Below are positions 18,690 through 30,361 of a stretch of DNA of 64,000 bases, one piece after another. A program made the translations under genes and the position numbers. The first letter of the stretch is position 1, and each line of letters begins with the position of its first letter. The notes beneath the pieces are model-generated. The model did no database searches, was not told where the DNA came from, and saw only the letters and a list, made by a program, of their open reading frames with translations. The stretch is from Mycobacterium montefiorense (lineage in GTDB: Bacteria > Actinomycetota > Actinomycetes > Mycobacteriales > Mycobacteriaceae), in contig NZ_BFCH01000018.1 of assembly GCF_003112775.1 (NCBI RefSeq), positions 124,001 to 188,000 on the forward strand, read 5' to 3'.

Positions 18690-20095
18690 TGACCGTGGCG
18701 AGTCCTGACGCAGACGCTGCATTCACCGATCTCGTGGTGATTGACGCGCTGGGCACCGACGGCGCATATCGTGCTCGCCGCACCGAAATCATCGCCGACA
18801 CCGCGGGTGCGGCGGTAGCCGAATTGAGCATGCTGCCTGCGCTTTTCGTCGGGCGAAGCATCGACGCGCAGCGCAAGGTCCCGCCGCTCCCTTTTCCGGA
18901 ACGAGCCCGAATCGTCAACGAGGCCGCCGCCCACTTTATTGATACGACGATCGCGGGACTGACCTTCGACCGGTACGTCGAACTGGCTGCCCGAGTGGCG
19001 GGGATCCCTATACGCATCGCCACCGACTGTGCCCGCGTGATACCAGACCAGTGTCGAGGGGCGTTGACGTCCATTGCGGCCGCGCGGCCCGCGGGTGCCG
19101 CCATGGATTGGCGGGACGATCGGACACGCCACGGGGCAAGCGTGTGGGCGCGCCGCGGTCACGTGTACGGAGTGCACGCGTCTGGAAACGCTCTGGCACT
19201 CTTCGGTAATTGGGTCGAGGCGCTGCTGCTGGGTTACCGCGTGGCGGTCCGTCCCTCGCGGCGAGAGCCATTCACGACGCACCGGTTAGTAGCCGCCCTG
19301 CGGGAGGCCGGACTCCGTCCTGTGGACGCCGTTTATCTCCCAACCGACTACGCCGGCGCCGACGAGTTGTTGCGGTCGGCAGACCTCAGCATGGTCTACG
19401 GAGGCCAGGACGTCGTGGATAAGTACGCCGCGAACCCGGCCGTATTCGCCAACGGGCCGGGCAGATCGAAAATTCTGCTCACCGCCGAGCACGATTGGCG
19501 TGACTACCTCGACGTCATCGTCGACTCCATCATTCACCTTGGGGGTATGGGCTGTATCAACACCACCGCCGTGCTTTATGAGGGCGACCCCCGGCCGTTG
19601 GCGGAAGCGATCGCGGATCGCCTCGAAGCGATCACACCTCTGCCATCAACGGATCCCGATGCAATGCTGCCGACACAACCCATCGACCGCGCCAACGCTC
19701 TTGCCGGATTGCTGGCGGGCGTCGCCGAAGGGGCGATGCCGCTATTAGGGGCCGATCAAGTCGTCGCTGACGTAGGTGCGGGCTACGCGGCGATGCGCCC
19801 CGCGGTGCACCTGCTCAAGACACCGAACCTCAAGCAGCTCAACACCGAACTGCCATTTCCGTGCGTATGGGTATCCCCGTGGTCACGGTCGGACGGGCTC
19901 GCGCCACTGAGCCGGTCTCTGGTTCTCACCGCCGTCACCACCGACGAACAACTGCTCGACGATCTTGTCGACGAACCCAGCATCACCAATCTCTATAGCG
20001 GCCACCATCCGACCTATCACACTGCGCCGGAAATCCCGCACGACGGATTCGTCGCGGACTTCCTCATGCGCAATAAGGGATTCATCCGCGACTGA
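18689..20095 (+). CDS. EhpG/GriC/LuxC-like acyl reductase (aldehyde dehydrogenase fold)
   Basis: 468 aa. Its ATG overlaps the stop of the adenylating enzyme (TGATG), implying coupled synthesis. The aldehyde dehydrogenase fold is recognisable: HASGNALALFGNWVEALLLG is equivalent to the cofactor-binding region, VAVRPSRREPFTTHRLVAAL follows, and the catalytic Cys289 lies in GGMGCINTT. The related LuxC, EhpG and GriC proteins use NAD(P)H to reduce an activated acid to the aldehyde. The C-terminus (DGFVADFLMRNKGFIRD) is intact. A 104-bp gap then leads to aroC. Two-component carboxylic acid reductase with the preceding gene is the best reading; the substrate is unknown. Confidence 0.72.
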   Translation: MTVASPDADAAFTDLVVIDALGTDGAYRARRTEIIADTAGAAVAELSMLPALFVGRSIDAQRKVPPLPFPERARIVNEAAAHFIDTTIAGLTFDRYVELAARVAGIPIRIATDCARVIPDQCRGALTSIAAARPAGAAMDWRDDRTRHGASVWARRGHVYGVHASGNALALFGNWVEALLLGYRVAVRPSRREPFTTHRLVAALREAGLRPVDAVYLPTDYAGADELLRSADLSMVYGGQDVVDKYAANPAVFANGPGRSKILLTAEHDWRDYLDVIVDSIIHLGGMGCINTTAVLYEGDPRPLAEAIADRLEAITPLPSTDPDAMLPTQPIDRANALAGLLAGVAEGAMPLLGADQVVADVGAGYAAMRPAVHLLKTPNLKQLNTELPFPCVWVSPWSRSDGLAPLSRSLVLTAVTTDEQLLDDLVDEPSITNLYSGHHPTYHTAPEIPHDGFVADFLMRNKGFIRD

Positions 20096-20199
20096 CTAGC
20101 AGACCCCAAGCCGATTGGCCCTGCTGGACCGGCACCAGCTTCTTCTGACCTCGCGCTCGGATTTAAGTACACGCGTGCCCCCATGGGAGAATGGGACTC

Positions 20200-21411
20200 G
20201 TGTTGCGTTGGATCACTGCCGGGGAGTCTCATGGCCGCGCGCTGGTCGCCGTGGTCGAAGGCATGGTCGCCGGTGTGGAGGTCACCTCCACCGAAATCGG
20301 CGACCAGTTGGCCCGTCGCCGCCTCGGTTACGGCCGCGGCGCCCGCATGCAGTTCGAACGCGACGCGGTGACCGTGCTGGCCGGGGTTCGCCACGGCGTG
20401 ACGCTGGGTGGGCCGATCGCGATCGAGATCGGCAACACCGAGTGGCCGAAATGGGAAACCGTGATGGCCGCCGACCCGGTCGATCCCACCGAGCTGGCCG
20501 ACATCGCGCGTAATGCGCCGCTGACCCGGCCGCGGCCCGGGCACGCCGACTACGCCGGCATGCTCAAGTACGGCTTCGACGACGCGCGGCCGGTGCTGGA
20601 ACGCGCCAGCGCGCGAGAGACTGCCGCCCGTGTCGCGGCGGGCACGGTGGCGCGATCGTTTCTGCGCCAGGCACTCGGTGTCGAGGTGCTCTCGCATGTC
20701 ATCGCGATCGGTCCGTCGCAGCCCTACGACGGACCGTCGCCGGGGCCCGGCGACCTGGACGCGATCGACGCCAGCCCGGTGCGCGCCTACGACAAAGGCG
20801 CCGAGCAGGCGATGATCACCGAGATCGAGGCCGCCAAGAAGGACGGCGACACGCTCGGCGGTGTGGTGGAAGTCGTGGCGCTGGGCCTGCCGGTCGGGCT
20901 GGGTTCGTTCACCAGCGGCGACAACCGCCTGGACAGTCAGCTGGCCGCCGCCGTAATGGGCATCCAGGCCATCAAGGGCGTGGAGATCGGCGACGGTTTC
21001 CAGACCGCGCGCCGCCGCGGCAGCCAGGCTCACGACGAGATGTACCCCGGTGCCGACGGCGTGATCCGCTCGACCAACCGGGCCGGCGGCCTGGAAGGCG
21101 GTATGACCAATGGCCAGGCGCTGCGGGTACGGGCGGCGATGAAGCCGATCTCGACGGTGCCGCGGGCACTGGCCACCGTCGACATGGCCACTGGCGACGA
21201 GGCCGTCGCCATCCACCAGCGCTCGGACGTGTGCGCCGTGCCGGCCGCCGCTGTCGTCGTCGAGACGATGGTGGCGCTGGTGCTGGCCCGCGCCGCGCTG
21301 GAGAAGTTCGGCGGCGATTCGCTGGCCGAAACCCGGCGCAATGTCGAGGCCTACCAGCGCGCGGTGGCCGAGCACGAAACGCCGGCCGCTCGCGCCAAGG
21401 CATCGGGGTAG
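20200..21411 (+). CDS. aroC: Chorismate synthase
   Basis: 403 aa from GTG 20200 ([16 protein letters not shown]). An ATG at 20191 is in frame, but the gggaga ribosome site ends one base before it and sits at a proper distance only from the GTG. The enzyme converts EPSP to chorismate using reduced FMN. Signatures present: [14 protein letters not shown], the region [31 protein letters not shown], and [18 protein letters not shown]. First gene of the aroC-aroK-aroB-aroQ run. Confidence 0.96.
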   Translation: MLRWITAGESHGRALVAVVEGMVAGVEVTSTEIGDQLARRRLGYGRGARMQFERDAVTVLAGVRHGVTLGGPIAIEIGNTEWPKWETVMAADPVDPTELADIARNAPLTRPRPGHADYAGMLKYGFDDARPVLERASARETAARVAAGTVARSFLRQALGVEVLSHVIAIGPSQPYDGPSPGPGDLDAIDASPVRAYDKGAEQAMITEIEAAKKDGDTLGGVVEVVALGLPVGLGSFTSGDNRLDSQLAAAVMGIQAIKGVEIGDGFQTARRRGSQAHDEMYPGADGVIRSTNRAGGLEGGMTNGQALRVRAAMKPISTVPRALATVDMATGDEAVAIHQRSDVCAVPAAAVVVETMVALVLARAALEKFGGDSLAETRRNVEAYQRAVAEHETPAARAKASG

Positions 21412-23490
<2,079 letters not shown>

Positions 23491-23504
<14 letters not shown>

Positions 23505-23521
23505 CGGCTAGTCCTTCTTCG
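23491..23521. terminator. Bidirectional hairpin spanning both convergent stop codons
   Basis: cgaagaaggactag and ctagtccttcttcg form a perfect 14-bp stem with a 3-nt loop (cgg). Each arm contains the last codons and stop of one gene: aroQ ends ...AKKD and the opposite gene ends ...PKKD. It would work as a terminator in both directions, although no U-tract follows. Confidence 0.8.
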
Positions 23522-24206
23522 GATCGCTGTCGGTACGAATCACCTCGGTTTTGGTGTCATCGGCACCAGTGGCGATCGTTTCCGTGGCTGACTCCCGCTC
23601 GACCGTCGGGATCGTCTCGGTGGGTGCGTCGCGTTCCACGGTGGCCACCGCCGACGTCGATGCCTCCGCCTGCGCGCCGGGATGCTGTACGGCCATCTCG
23701 CCGGTCGGCGCCTCATCGGCACTGGCGGCGGTGAACACGTCGGTGTCAGCCCTGTCCTCGCCCGGTCCGGCTGGGCGGTCGGCCGGGGGATTGCGGTCCA
23801 CCCGCCAGCGGCCGACGGCCACGCCGATGATCCCGGGCAGGAAGACGCAGAGCGCGGTGAAGGCCGCGAATGTCGTCACCTCGTTGATCAGGCCCCCGGT
23901 GTAGAGGCCCTTGTAGAACAGCGCTATGAGCCAGGCGACGGCCCCGCTCAGAATCCCGGCGAACAGGCCGGCCAGCAGCCAGGTCATCGCCAGATCCTGG
24001 CGGCGATCGGGATCCGCGGTGGCTTTAGCGTCGGCTCGGCCGTCCATCACCCCCCACACCACAACGCCGATGACGAACAGCAGCAGCAGTACCACGCTTA
24101 CCAGCCCGGCCTGCGTCTGCCATGCGTTGATGATCGCCCCCTGGAACAACCGGACGACAACCATCACCGCCGCGAACGACAACCCGCGCAGCATCCAGTT
24201 AGTCAT
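23508..24206 (-). CDS. Conserved membrane protein with acidic Thr/Glu-rich tail (Rv2536-like)
   Basis: 232 aa from ATG 24206 (MTNWMLRGLSFAAVMVVVR); 14 more codons are open upstream. Four hydrophobic segments occupy the first 130 residues (for example VVLLLLFVIGVVVWGVM and LLAGLFAGILSGAVAWLIAL). A low-complexity cytoplasmic tail follows, with repeated VERD/VERES and TETI units. Its place between aroQ and pepQ matches Rv2536. Function unknown. It is divergent from pepQ with only about 30 bp between the starts. Confidence 0.8.
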   Translation of the reverse strand: MTNWMLRGLSFAAVMVVVRLFQGAIINAWQTQAGLVSVVLLLLFVIGVVVWGVMDGRADAKATADPDRRQDLAMTWLLAGLFAGILSGAVAWLIALFYKGLYTGGLINEVTTFAAFTALCVFLPGIIGVAVGRWRVDRNPPADRPAGPGEDRADTDVFTAASADEAPTGEMAVQHPGAQAEASTSAVATVERDAPTETIPTVERESATETIATGADDTKTEVIRTDSDPKKD

Positions 24207-24239
24207 GGGCAAACAGCGTAGCGAGTACCGTCGTGAGTC

Positions 24240-25358
24240 GTGACACATTCCCAGCGTCGAGACAATTTAAAAGACCAGATCGGTGCCAGCGGTTTGGACG
24301 CGATGCTGGTCACAGACCTGATCAACGTGCGCTATCTGTCAGGTTTCTCCGGATCCAACGGCGCGTTGCTGGTCTTCGCGGACGATCGCGAAGCGATTTT
24401 GGCCACCGATGGCCGTTACCGCACCCAGGCCGCAGCGCAGGCACCCGATCTCCAGGTGGCCATCGAGCGGGCCGTCGGGCGCTACCTGGCGGGGCACGCG
24501 GCCGACGCCGGCGTGTCCAAATTGGGCTTTGAAAGCAGTGTGGTCACGGTCGACGGCTTCGACACACTGACCGATGAGGTGGGTGAGCGCAGCGGGAACA
24601 CCGAGCTGGTGCGGGCCGCCGGAATCGTCGAAGCACTGCGCGAGATCAAGGACGCCGGCGAGGTGGCGCTGCTGCGGCTGGCCTGCGAGGCGGCCGATGC
24701 CGCACTGAAGGACCTGGTGGCGCGCGGCGGCTTGCGGCCCGGTCGCACCGAACGTGAGGTCGGCCGCGAGCTCGAGGCGCTGATGCTCGACCACGGCGCC
24801 GACGCGATCTCGTTCGAGACGATCGTGGCCGCCGGGCCGAATTCGGCGATCCCACACCACCGGCCGACCGACGCGGTGCTCGCCGACGGCGATTTCGTCA
24901 AGATCGACTTCGGTGCGCTGGTCGCCGGCTATCACTCGGACATGACCCGCACGTTCGTGCTCGGCAAGGCCGCGGACTGGCAGCTGGAGATCTATCAGTT
25001 GGTCGCGGAGTCGCAGCGGGCCGGCCGGGAGGCGCTGCGGGCGGGTGCGGACCTGCGCGAGGTGGACGGCGCCGCGCGTGCGCTGATCGTCGACGCGGGG
25101 TACGGCGACCAATTCAGCCACGGTCTGGGACATGGCGTGGGTCTGCAGATCCACGAGGCACCGGGTATCGGGGCCACCTCGGCCGGGACGTTGCTGGCCG
25201 GGTCCGTGGTCACGGTGGAGCCCGGCGTCTACTTGCCCGGCCGTGGCGGTGTCCGCATCGAGGACACGTTGGTCGTCGCCGACGACGCGACGGAAACCAG
25301 CGGCCAGACCGCGGAGCTGTTGACTCGGTTCCCCAAAGAGCTGGCCATCCTGACATAG
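24240..25358 (+). CDS. pepQ: M24B family Xaa-Pro dipeptidase/aminopeptidase
   Basis: 372 aa from GTG 24240. The N-terminal creatinase-like domain (LINVRYLSGFSGSNGALLVF) is followed by the pita-bread metallopeptidase domain. Metal ligands are visible: Asp in VKIDFGALVAGYHSDMTRTF, His in SHGLGHGVGLQIHEAPG, Glu in VVTVEPGVYLPGRGGVRIED and the last Glu after GGVRIED. It cleaves dipeptides or peptides with Pro in second position. Cytosolic, with the conserved mycobacterial position next to efp. Confidence 0.92.
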   Translation: MTHSQRRDNLKDQIGASGLDAMLVTDLINVRYLSGFSGSNGALLVFADDREAILATDGRYRTQAAAQAPDLQVAIERAVGRYLAGHAADAGVSKLGFESSVVTVDGFDTLTDEVGERSGNTELVRAAGIVEALREIKDAGEVALLRLACEAADAALKDLVARGGLRPGRTEREVGRELEALMLDHGADAISFETIVAAGPNSAIPHHRPTDAVLADGDFVKIDFGALVAGYHSDMTRTFVLGKAADWQLEIYQLVAESQRAGREALRAGADLREVDGAARALIVDAGYGDQFSHGLGHGVGLQIHEAPGIGATSAGTLLAGSVVTVEPGVYLPGRGGVRIEDTLVVADDATETSGQTAELLTRFPKELAILT

Positions 25359-25435
25359 CTGGCGGTGCGTCGGACTTTCCTATGAAAACTCGCCGGCCCC
25401 TGCCCGAACTCCGGCGGCTGGGTAATGTTCGGGCA

Positions 25436-25753
25436 ATGGCCTATGTCGCGCTGATCGTCGTCCATGTGGTGGCCGCACTCTCCGCGCTTGCCGGGATGTG
25501 GCTCACTGCAGCATTTTTCGTCAGCCACGACAATGACGGAACCGGCGCCATCACCAAGCACATCCGCCGGGCGGCCCCGCGCGGCCCGATTCTGGTCGCG
25601 GTCGGTGTTGGGTTGGGCTTCATCGGCAACATCGCCGCGAACCACCTGCCAGTGTCGCCCGCCTCCGGCATCGTCGCCCCGTCCAACGCGACGGACCTGT
25701 GCGATCTCAACGACGGACTTTTCGGCCTGTGCGGTGCCGGACAGCTTCATTAG
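25436..25753 (+). CDS. Small hypothetical membrane protein
   Basis: 105 aa from ATG 25436; an upstream ATG at 25382 is possible. Two hydrophobic segments, VALIVVHVVAALSALAGMWL and ILVAVGVGLGFIGNIAANHL, predict a small inner-membrane protein. The C-terminal part (NATDLCDLNDGLFGLCG) has two Cys. Not recognised. It may be a remnant of a larger gene. It sits between pepQ and efp. Confidence 0.4.
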   Translation: MAYVALIVVHVVAALSALAGMWLTAAFFVSHDNDGTGAITKHIRRAAPRGPILVAVGVGLGFIGNIAANHLPVSPASGIVAPSNATDLCDLNDGLFGLCGAGQLH

Positions 25754-25886
25754 CGGCGCGGTTAGTGCGCAACCGGCGCGCGGGTAAGCTGCATCCGGTG
25801 CTGCTCGCACCATGTGCGGCGGAACCCGCCACCGGGCAAAAGCTCGGCCCTGGAAAATTGGCCATCCTGTAGGAGATAGACCGACC

Positions 25887-26450
25887 GTGGCATCGACTGC
25901 CGACTTCAAAAACGGACTGGTGCTGGTGATCGACGGCCAGCTGTGGACGATAACCGAGTTTCAGCACGTCAAACCGGGTAAGGGCCCGGCTTTCGTACGT
26001 ACCAAGCTGAAGAACGTGCTCTCGGGCAAGGTCGTCGACAAGACATACAACGCCGGCGTGAAGGTGGATACCGCCACCGTCGACCGCCGCGACGCCACCT
26101 ACCTGTACCGCGATGGCTCGGACTTCGTGTTCATGGACAGCCAGGACTACGAACAGCACCCGCTGCCGGAATCGCTGGTCGGCGACGCCGCCCGGTTCCT
26201 GCTGGAGGGGCTGCCGGTGCAGGTGGCCTTCCACAACGGGGCACCCCTGTACCTCGAGCTCCCGGTGTCGGTCGAACTCGTCGTCACCCACACCGAGCCG
26301 GGTCTGCAGGGCGACCGATCCAGCGCCGGCACCAAGCCGGCGACCGTCGAGACGGGTGCGGAGCTCCAGGTGCCGCTGTTCATCAACACCGGCGACAAGC
26401 TGAAGGTGGATTCCCGCGACGGCAGCTATCTGGGCCGGGTCAACTCCTGA
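25887..26450 (+). CDS. efp: Elongation factor P
   Basis: 187 aa. Start GTG 25887 follows the ribosome site aggag by 11 nt and gives [20 protein letters not shown], matching the mycobacterial protein. EF-P relieves ribosome stalling at polyproline stretches. The loop [16 protein letters not shown] carries the tip Lys at the usual modified position, and the C-terminal OB domain ends [20 protein letters not shown]. The Pro-rich proteins encoded elsewhere in the window (7.4-8.8 kb) are natural clients. nusB follows 2 nt later. Confidence 0.95.
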   Translation: MASTADFKNGLVLVIDGQLWTITEFQHVKPGKGPAFVRTKLKNVLSGKVVDKTYNAGVKVDTATVDRRDATYLYRDGSDFVFMDSQDYEQHPLPESLVGDAARFLLEGLPVQVAFHNGAPLYLELPVSVELVVTHTEPGLQGDRSSAGTKPATVETGAELQVPLFINTGDKLKVDSRDGSYLGRVNS

Positions 26451-26452
26451 CC

Positions 26453-26977
26453 ATGCCGGACGGTAAATCGCCGAGGCCCGCCAAAGGACGTCATCATGCC
26501 CGCAAGCGAGCCGTGGACCTGCTGTTCGAAGCCGAGGCCCGCGGCCTGAGCCCGGTCGAGGTGGCCGACGTGCGCGCCGCGCTGGCGCAAGCCAACCCCG
26601 ACGTCAAGGCGCTGCATCAGTACACCGTGGCGGTGGCGTACGGCGTCGGCGATCAGATCGCCCACATCGACGACCTGATCAGCAGCCACCTGCAGGGCTG
26701 GACGCTGGACCGGCTGCCCGCGGTCGATCGCGCGATCCTGCGAGTCGCGGTGTGGGAGCTGCTTTATGCCGACGACGTGCCGGAACCGGTCGCCGTCGAC
26801 GAGGCCGTGCAGCTGGCCAAGGAGCTGTCCACCGACGACTCACCGGGCTTCATCAACGGAGTGCTGGGACAGGTCATGCTGGTGACGCCGCAGATCCGGG
26901 CGGCCGCCCGGGCCGTTAGGCAAGCCACGCCAACAGGCCTGGCCACGACACCGGAGAACTCTGAACCGCCGTCATGA
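26453..26977 (+). CDS. nusB: Transcription antitermination factor NusB
   Basis: 174 aa. N-terminal Arg-rich RNA-binding region ([19 protein letters not shown]) and the helical core with [20 protein letters not shown] and [20 protein letters not shown] plus NGVLG. It binds boxA of rRNA leaders together with NusE. The C-terminal 20 residues are a disordered tail. It is in the efp-nusB unit and overlaps the next gene by 4 nt (ATGA). Confidence 0.95.
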   Translation: MPDGKSPRPAKGRHHARKRAVDLLFEAEARGLSPVEVADVRAALAQANPDVKALHQYTVAVAYGVGDQIAHIDDLISSHLQGWTLDRLPAVDRAILRVAVWELLYADDVPEPVAVDEAVQLAKELSTDDSPGFINGVLGQVMLVTPQIRAAARAVRQATPTGLATTPENSEPPS

Positions 26978-27360
26978 GCCGATTGGAGCTCCGTGCCTTT
27001 CTCGCCGCCTTCCTGGCAGCGACGGTGGTGCTGGGCGCCGTGATCTGCGCCGCCTACGGGCTGACCGTTGTCGCGTCGGCGCTGTCGATCTATGCGCTGG
27101 GTGTCGGCGCCTGGCTGTACCACTCGGTAGAGCGTCTGATTGTGGCCCGCCGGATCAGCACGGTGCGGTCGGCCGCCAAGCCGCTACAGCCACTGCTGCC
27201 GGTGATGGCCGCGATTATGGGCCTCACCCAGGCCATGGTGCGCTCGCTCAGCGACGTCACCGACCTGCCGGCCCGTGGACGCGAGCTGCCGATGCTGCGC
27301 TGGATGGACAACACCCGCGGTGGCCGGCGGGTGGTCGACAGCGACGAAACCGAGCGCTGA
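26974..27360 (+). CDS. Conserved membrane protein (Rv2532c-like)
   Basis: 128 aa, beginning in the ATGA overlap with nusB. Two hydrophobic segments near the N-terminus ([20 protein letters not shown] and [18 protein letters not shown]), then a charged cytosolic part with TAMVRSL-type helices and [14 protein letters not shown]. Conserved neighbour of nusB in mycobacteria. Function unknown. Confidence 0.75.
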   Translation: MSRLELRAFLAAFLAATVVLGAVICAAYGLTVVASALSIYALGVGAWLYHSVERLIVARRISTVRSAAKPLQPLLPVMAAIMGLTQAMVRSLSDVTDLPARGRELPMLRWMDNTRGGRRVVDSDETER

Positions 27361-27500
27361 CCAATCCAGTTGAATCCTTAGCGAAAAGATCGCGGACTCA
27401 GGCCATACCGGATAACAATGGTGGCGGAGCATTTCCGTGCCTGCCGCGATACGTCATAGCTGCACTGGCGGCCGCAACCGCACCAGAGAACGGTGACGAC

Positions 27501-30347
27501 ATGAATCCCTACAGTGCCTACACGCGCCGGCTGCGCGTCTCCGCGCTGGCGGCGGTGGCCAACCCGTCGTACACGCGCATCGACACCTGGAACCTGCTCG
27601 ACGACGCGTGCCGTCACCTCGCCGAGGTTGACCTGGCCGGGCTGGACAAATCGCACGAGGTGGCGAAGGTCAGGCGGCTGATGGACCGTCTGAATGCCTA
27701 CGAGCGGTATTGGCTGTATCCCGGGCGAGAGAACCTGGCGACCTACCGTGCTCACCTCGAAAGCCTGTCCACGGTGCGGCTCGCCGAGGAGGTGTCGCTG
27801 GCGGTGCGTCTGCTCAGCGAATATGGCGACCGTACAGCACTTTTCGACACGTCCGCCCCGTTGGCCGACCAGGAGTTGGTGGCCGAAGCCAAACAGCAGC
27901 AGTTCTACACCGTGCTGCTCGCCGACGACTCGCCCACGATGGGACCCGACTGCCTGGCCGAAAGCCTGCGGGAGCTGCGCGGTGCCTCCGATGATGTGCA
28001 GTTCGAGCTGCTGGTGGTGTCGAGCGTCGAGGACGCCATCACCGCGGTGGCGCTGAACGGCGAGATTCAGGCTGCGATCATCCGCCACGACGTGCCGCTG
28101 CGCTCGCGTGACCGGGTCCCGCTGATGAACACACTGCTGGGCGCCACCGACGATCCGGTCAGCCGCGACTGCGGCACCGACTGCATCGAATGCGGCGAGT
28201 GGATCCGCGAGCTACGACCGCACATCGACCTCTACCTGCTCACCGACGAGTCGATCGCGGCCGGCAACGACGCGGAAAACGGCGTCTACGACCGGACGTT
28301 CTACCGACTCAACGATGTCACCGATCTGTACAGCACGGTGCTCGCCGGGCTCCGGAATCGTTTCGCAACACCGTTTTTCGATGCTCTACGGGCTTATGCG
28401 GACTCGCCGGTCGGCCAATTCCACGCGCTGCCCGTCGCGCGGGGCGCCAGCATCTTCAACTCGCGGTCACTGCAGGACATGGGGGAGTTCTACGGCCGCA
28501 ACATCTTCATGGCGGAGACCTCGACCACCTCGGGCGGCCTGGACTCGCTGCTGGACCCGCACGGCAACATCAAGAAGGCGATGGACAAAGCCGCGCGAAC
28601 CTGGAATTCCAACCAGACGTACTTCGTCACCAATGGCACGTCGACAGCCAACAAGATTGTCGTGCAGTCGCTGACCCGCCCGGGCGACATCGTGCTGATC
28701 GACCGAAACTGCCACAAGTCGCACCACTACGGTCTGGTGCTGGCCGGCGCCTATCCGCTCTATTTGGACGCTTATCCGCTGCCGCAGTTCGCGATCTACG
28801 GCGCGGTGCCGCTGGAGACGATCAAGACCAAGCTGCTGGACCTGGAGGCGGCCGGCGAACTGGACAAGGTGCGCATGGTGTTGCTCACCAACTGCATCTT
28901 CGACGGCGTCGTCTACAACCCGCAGCGGGTGATGGAAGAGGTGCTGGCGATCAAGCCGGACATCTGCTTTTTGTGGGATGAGGCGTGGTACGCCTTCGCG
29001 ACTGCCGTTCCCTGGGCCCGGCAGCGGACCGCCATGGTTGCGGCGGATCGTCTCGAACAGATGCTGGCGTCGCCGGAATATGCTGCGGAATACCGTAATT
29101 GGGCCGCATCGATGGAGGGGATCCCACGGTCGCAGTGGGTGAACCATCGGCTGCTGCCCGACCCCAGCAAGGCGCGGGTGCGCGTCTACGCGACGCACTC
29201 CACCCACGAGTCGCTGTCGGCGTTCCGGCAGTCGTCGATGATCCACGTGCGCGACCGGGATTTCAATTCGCGCGCCCGCGACGCGTTCGGTGAGGCGTTC
29301 TTGACCCACACCTCGACATCGCCGAATCAGCAACTGCTCGCCTCGTTGGACCTGGCACGCCGGCAGGTCGACATCGAGGGATTCCAGTTGGTTCGGCAGA
29401 CCTATGACATGGCACTGGTGTTCCGGCACCGGGTCCGCAAGGACCGGCTGATCAGCAAGTGGTTCCGCATTCTCGACGAAGCCGACCTGGTGCCCGAGGA
29501 GTTCCGGGCGTCCGCGGTCAGCTCGTATCGCGAGGTTCGGCAGGGTGCGCTGGCGGAGTGGAACGAAGCCTGGCGGTCGGATCAGTTCGTGCTGGACCCG
29601 ACCAGAGTCACCCTGTTCCTCGGCAACACCGGAATGAACGGGTACGACTTCCGCGAGAAGATCCTGATGGAGCGCTTCGGAATTCAGATCAACAAGACAT
29701 CGATCAACAGCGTGCTGCTGATCTTCACCATCGGTGTCACCTGGTCGAGCGTGCATCATCTGCTCGACGTGCTGCGCCGGGTGGCCACCGACCTCGACCG
29801 GGAGAGGGAGCTGGCCAGCGTGGCCGACTGGACGCTGCACCAGCGCCGCGTCGAGGAGATCACCCAGGATCTGCCGCATCTTCCCGACTTCAGCGAATTC
29901 GATATCGCCTTCCGCCCGGTGGATGCCTGCGCCTTCGGTGACATGCGGTCGGCGTTCTACGCGGGGTACGAAGAGTCCGACCGTGAGTACGTGCAGATCG
30001 GCAGCGCGGGCCGGCGGATCGCCGACGGCAGGAAATTGGTGTCCACCACGTTCGTGGTGCCCTATCCGCCGGGCTTCCCGGTGCTGGTCCCGGGTCAGGT
30101 CGTCTCCAAAGAAATCCTGTATTTCCTGGCTCAGCTCGACGTGAAGGAAATCCACGGATACAACCCGGAACTCGGCCTGTCGGTGTTCACGCCGGAGGCG
30201 TTGGCACGCCTGGAAGCCCAACGAAGCGCCGCGGCCGCCGCGGTGGGTTCTGCGTTTCCGGCGTTCGAACTTCCTTCGGACACATCCGTTTTAAATGGGG
30301 CGCGCAACGGTGACCGCGTCCAGCACGCGGTCACCGAAGGCGCTTGA
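27501..30347 (+). CDS. Orn/Lys/Arg decarboxylase family protein (Rv2531c-like) lacking the PLP lysine
   Basis: 948 aa, fold type I PLP decarboxylase architecture. A long N-terminal region contains a response-regulator-like wing domain (FYTVLLADDSPTMGPD). The PLP domain follows, with TNGTSTANKIVVQSL, HKSHHYGLVLAGAYP and the cofactor Asp in FLWDEAWYAF. The family attachment site reads YATHSTHESLSAFRQSSM: the expected Schiff-base Lys is Glu570 (codon gag at 29208-29210). All other parts look intact and there is no frameshift. If the sequence is right, normal decarboxylase activity should be lost or altered. The gene has its own 140-bp upstream region and is convergent with the PPE gene. Confidence 0.88.
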   Translation: MNPYSAYTRRLRVSALAAVANPSYTRIDTWNLLDDACRHLAEVDLAGLDKSHEVAKVRRLMDRLNAYERYWLYPGRENLATYRAHLESLSTVRLAEEVSLAVRLLSEYGDRTALFDTSAPLADQELVAEAKQQQFYTVLLADDSPTMGPDCLAESLRELRGASDDVQFELLVVSSVEDAITAVALNGEIQAAIIRHDVPLRSRDRVPLMNTLLGATDDPVSRDCGTDCIECGEWIRELRPHIDLYLLTDESIAAGNDAENGVYDRTFYRLNDVTDLYSTVLAGLRNRFATPFFDALRAYADSPVGQFHALPVARGASIFNSRSLQDMGEFYGRNIFMAETSTTSGGLDSLLDPHGNIKKAMDKAARTWNSNQTYFVTNGTSTANKIVVQSLTRPGDIVLIDRNCHKSHHYGLVLAGAYPLYLDAYPLPQFAIYGAVPLETIKTKLLDLEAAGELDKVRMVLLTNCIFDGVVYNPQRVMEEVLAIKPDICFLWDEAWYAFATAVPWARQRTAMVAADRLEQMLASPEYAAEYRNWAASMEGIPRSQWVNHRLLPDPSKARVRVYATHSTHESLSAFRQSSMIHVRDRDFNSRARDAFGEAFLTHTSTSPNQQLLASLDLARRQVDIEGFQLVRQTYDMALVFRHRVRKDRLISKWFRILDEADLVPEEFRASAVSSYREVRQGALAEWNEAWRSDQFVLDPTRVTLFLGNTGMNGYDFREKILMERFGIQINKTSINSVLLIFTIGVTWSSVHHLLDVLRRVATDLDRERELASVADWTLHQRRVEEITQDLPHLPDFSEFDIAFRPVDACAFGDMRSAFYAGYEESDREYVQIGSAGRRIADGRKLVSTTFVVPYPPGFPVLVPGQVVSKEILYFLAQLDVKEIHGYNPELGLSVFTPEALARLEAQRSAAAAAVGSAFPAFELPSDTSVLNGARNGDRVQHAVTEGA

Positions 30348-30361
30348 CAGCTGGTTCGTCG

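Noticed and set aside
28467..30221. 584-codon frame on the minus strand inside the decarboxylase gene
   Set aside because: Low-complexity Arg/His/Gln-rich translation, no motif, fully antisense to a conserved protein.
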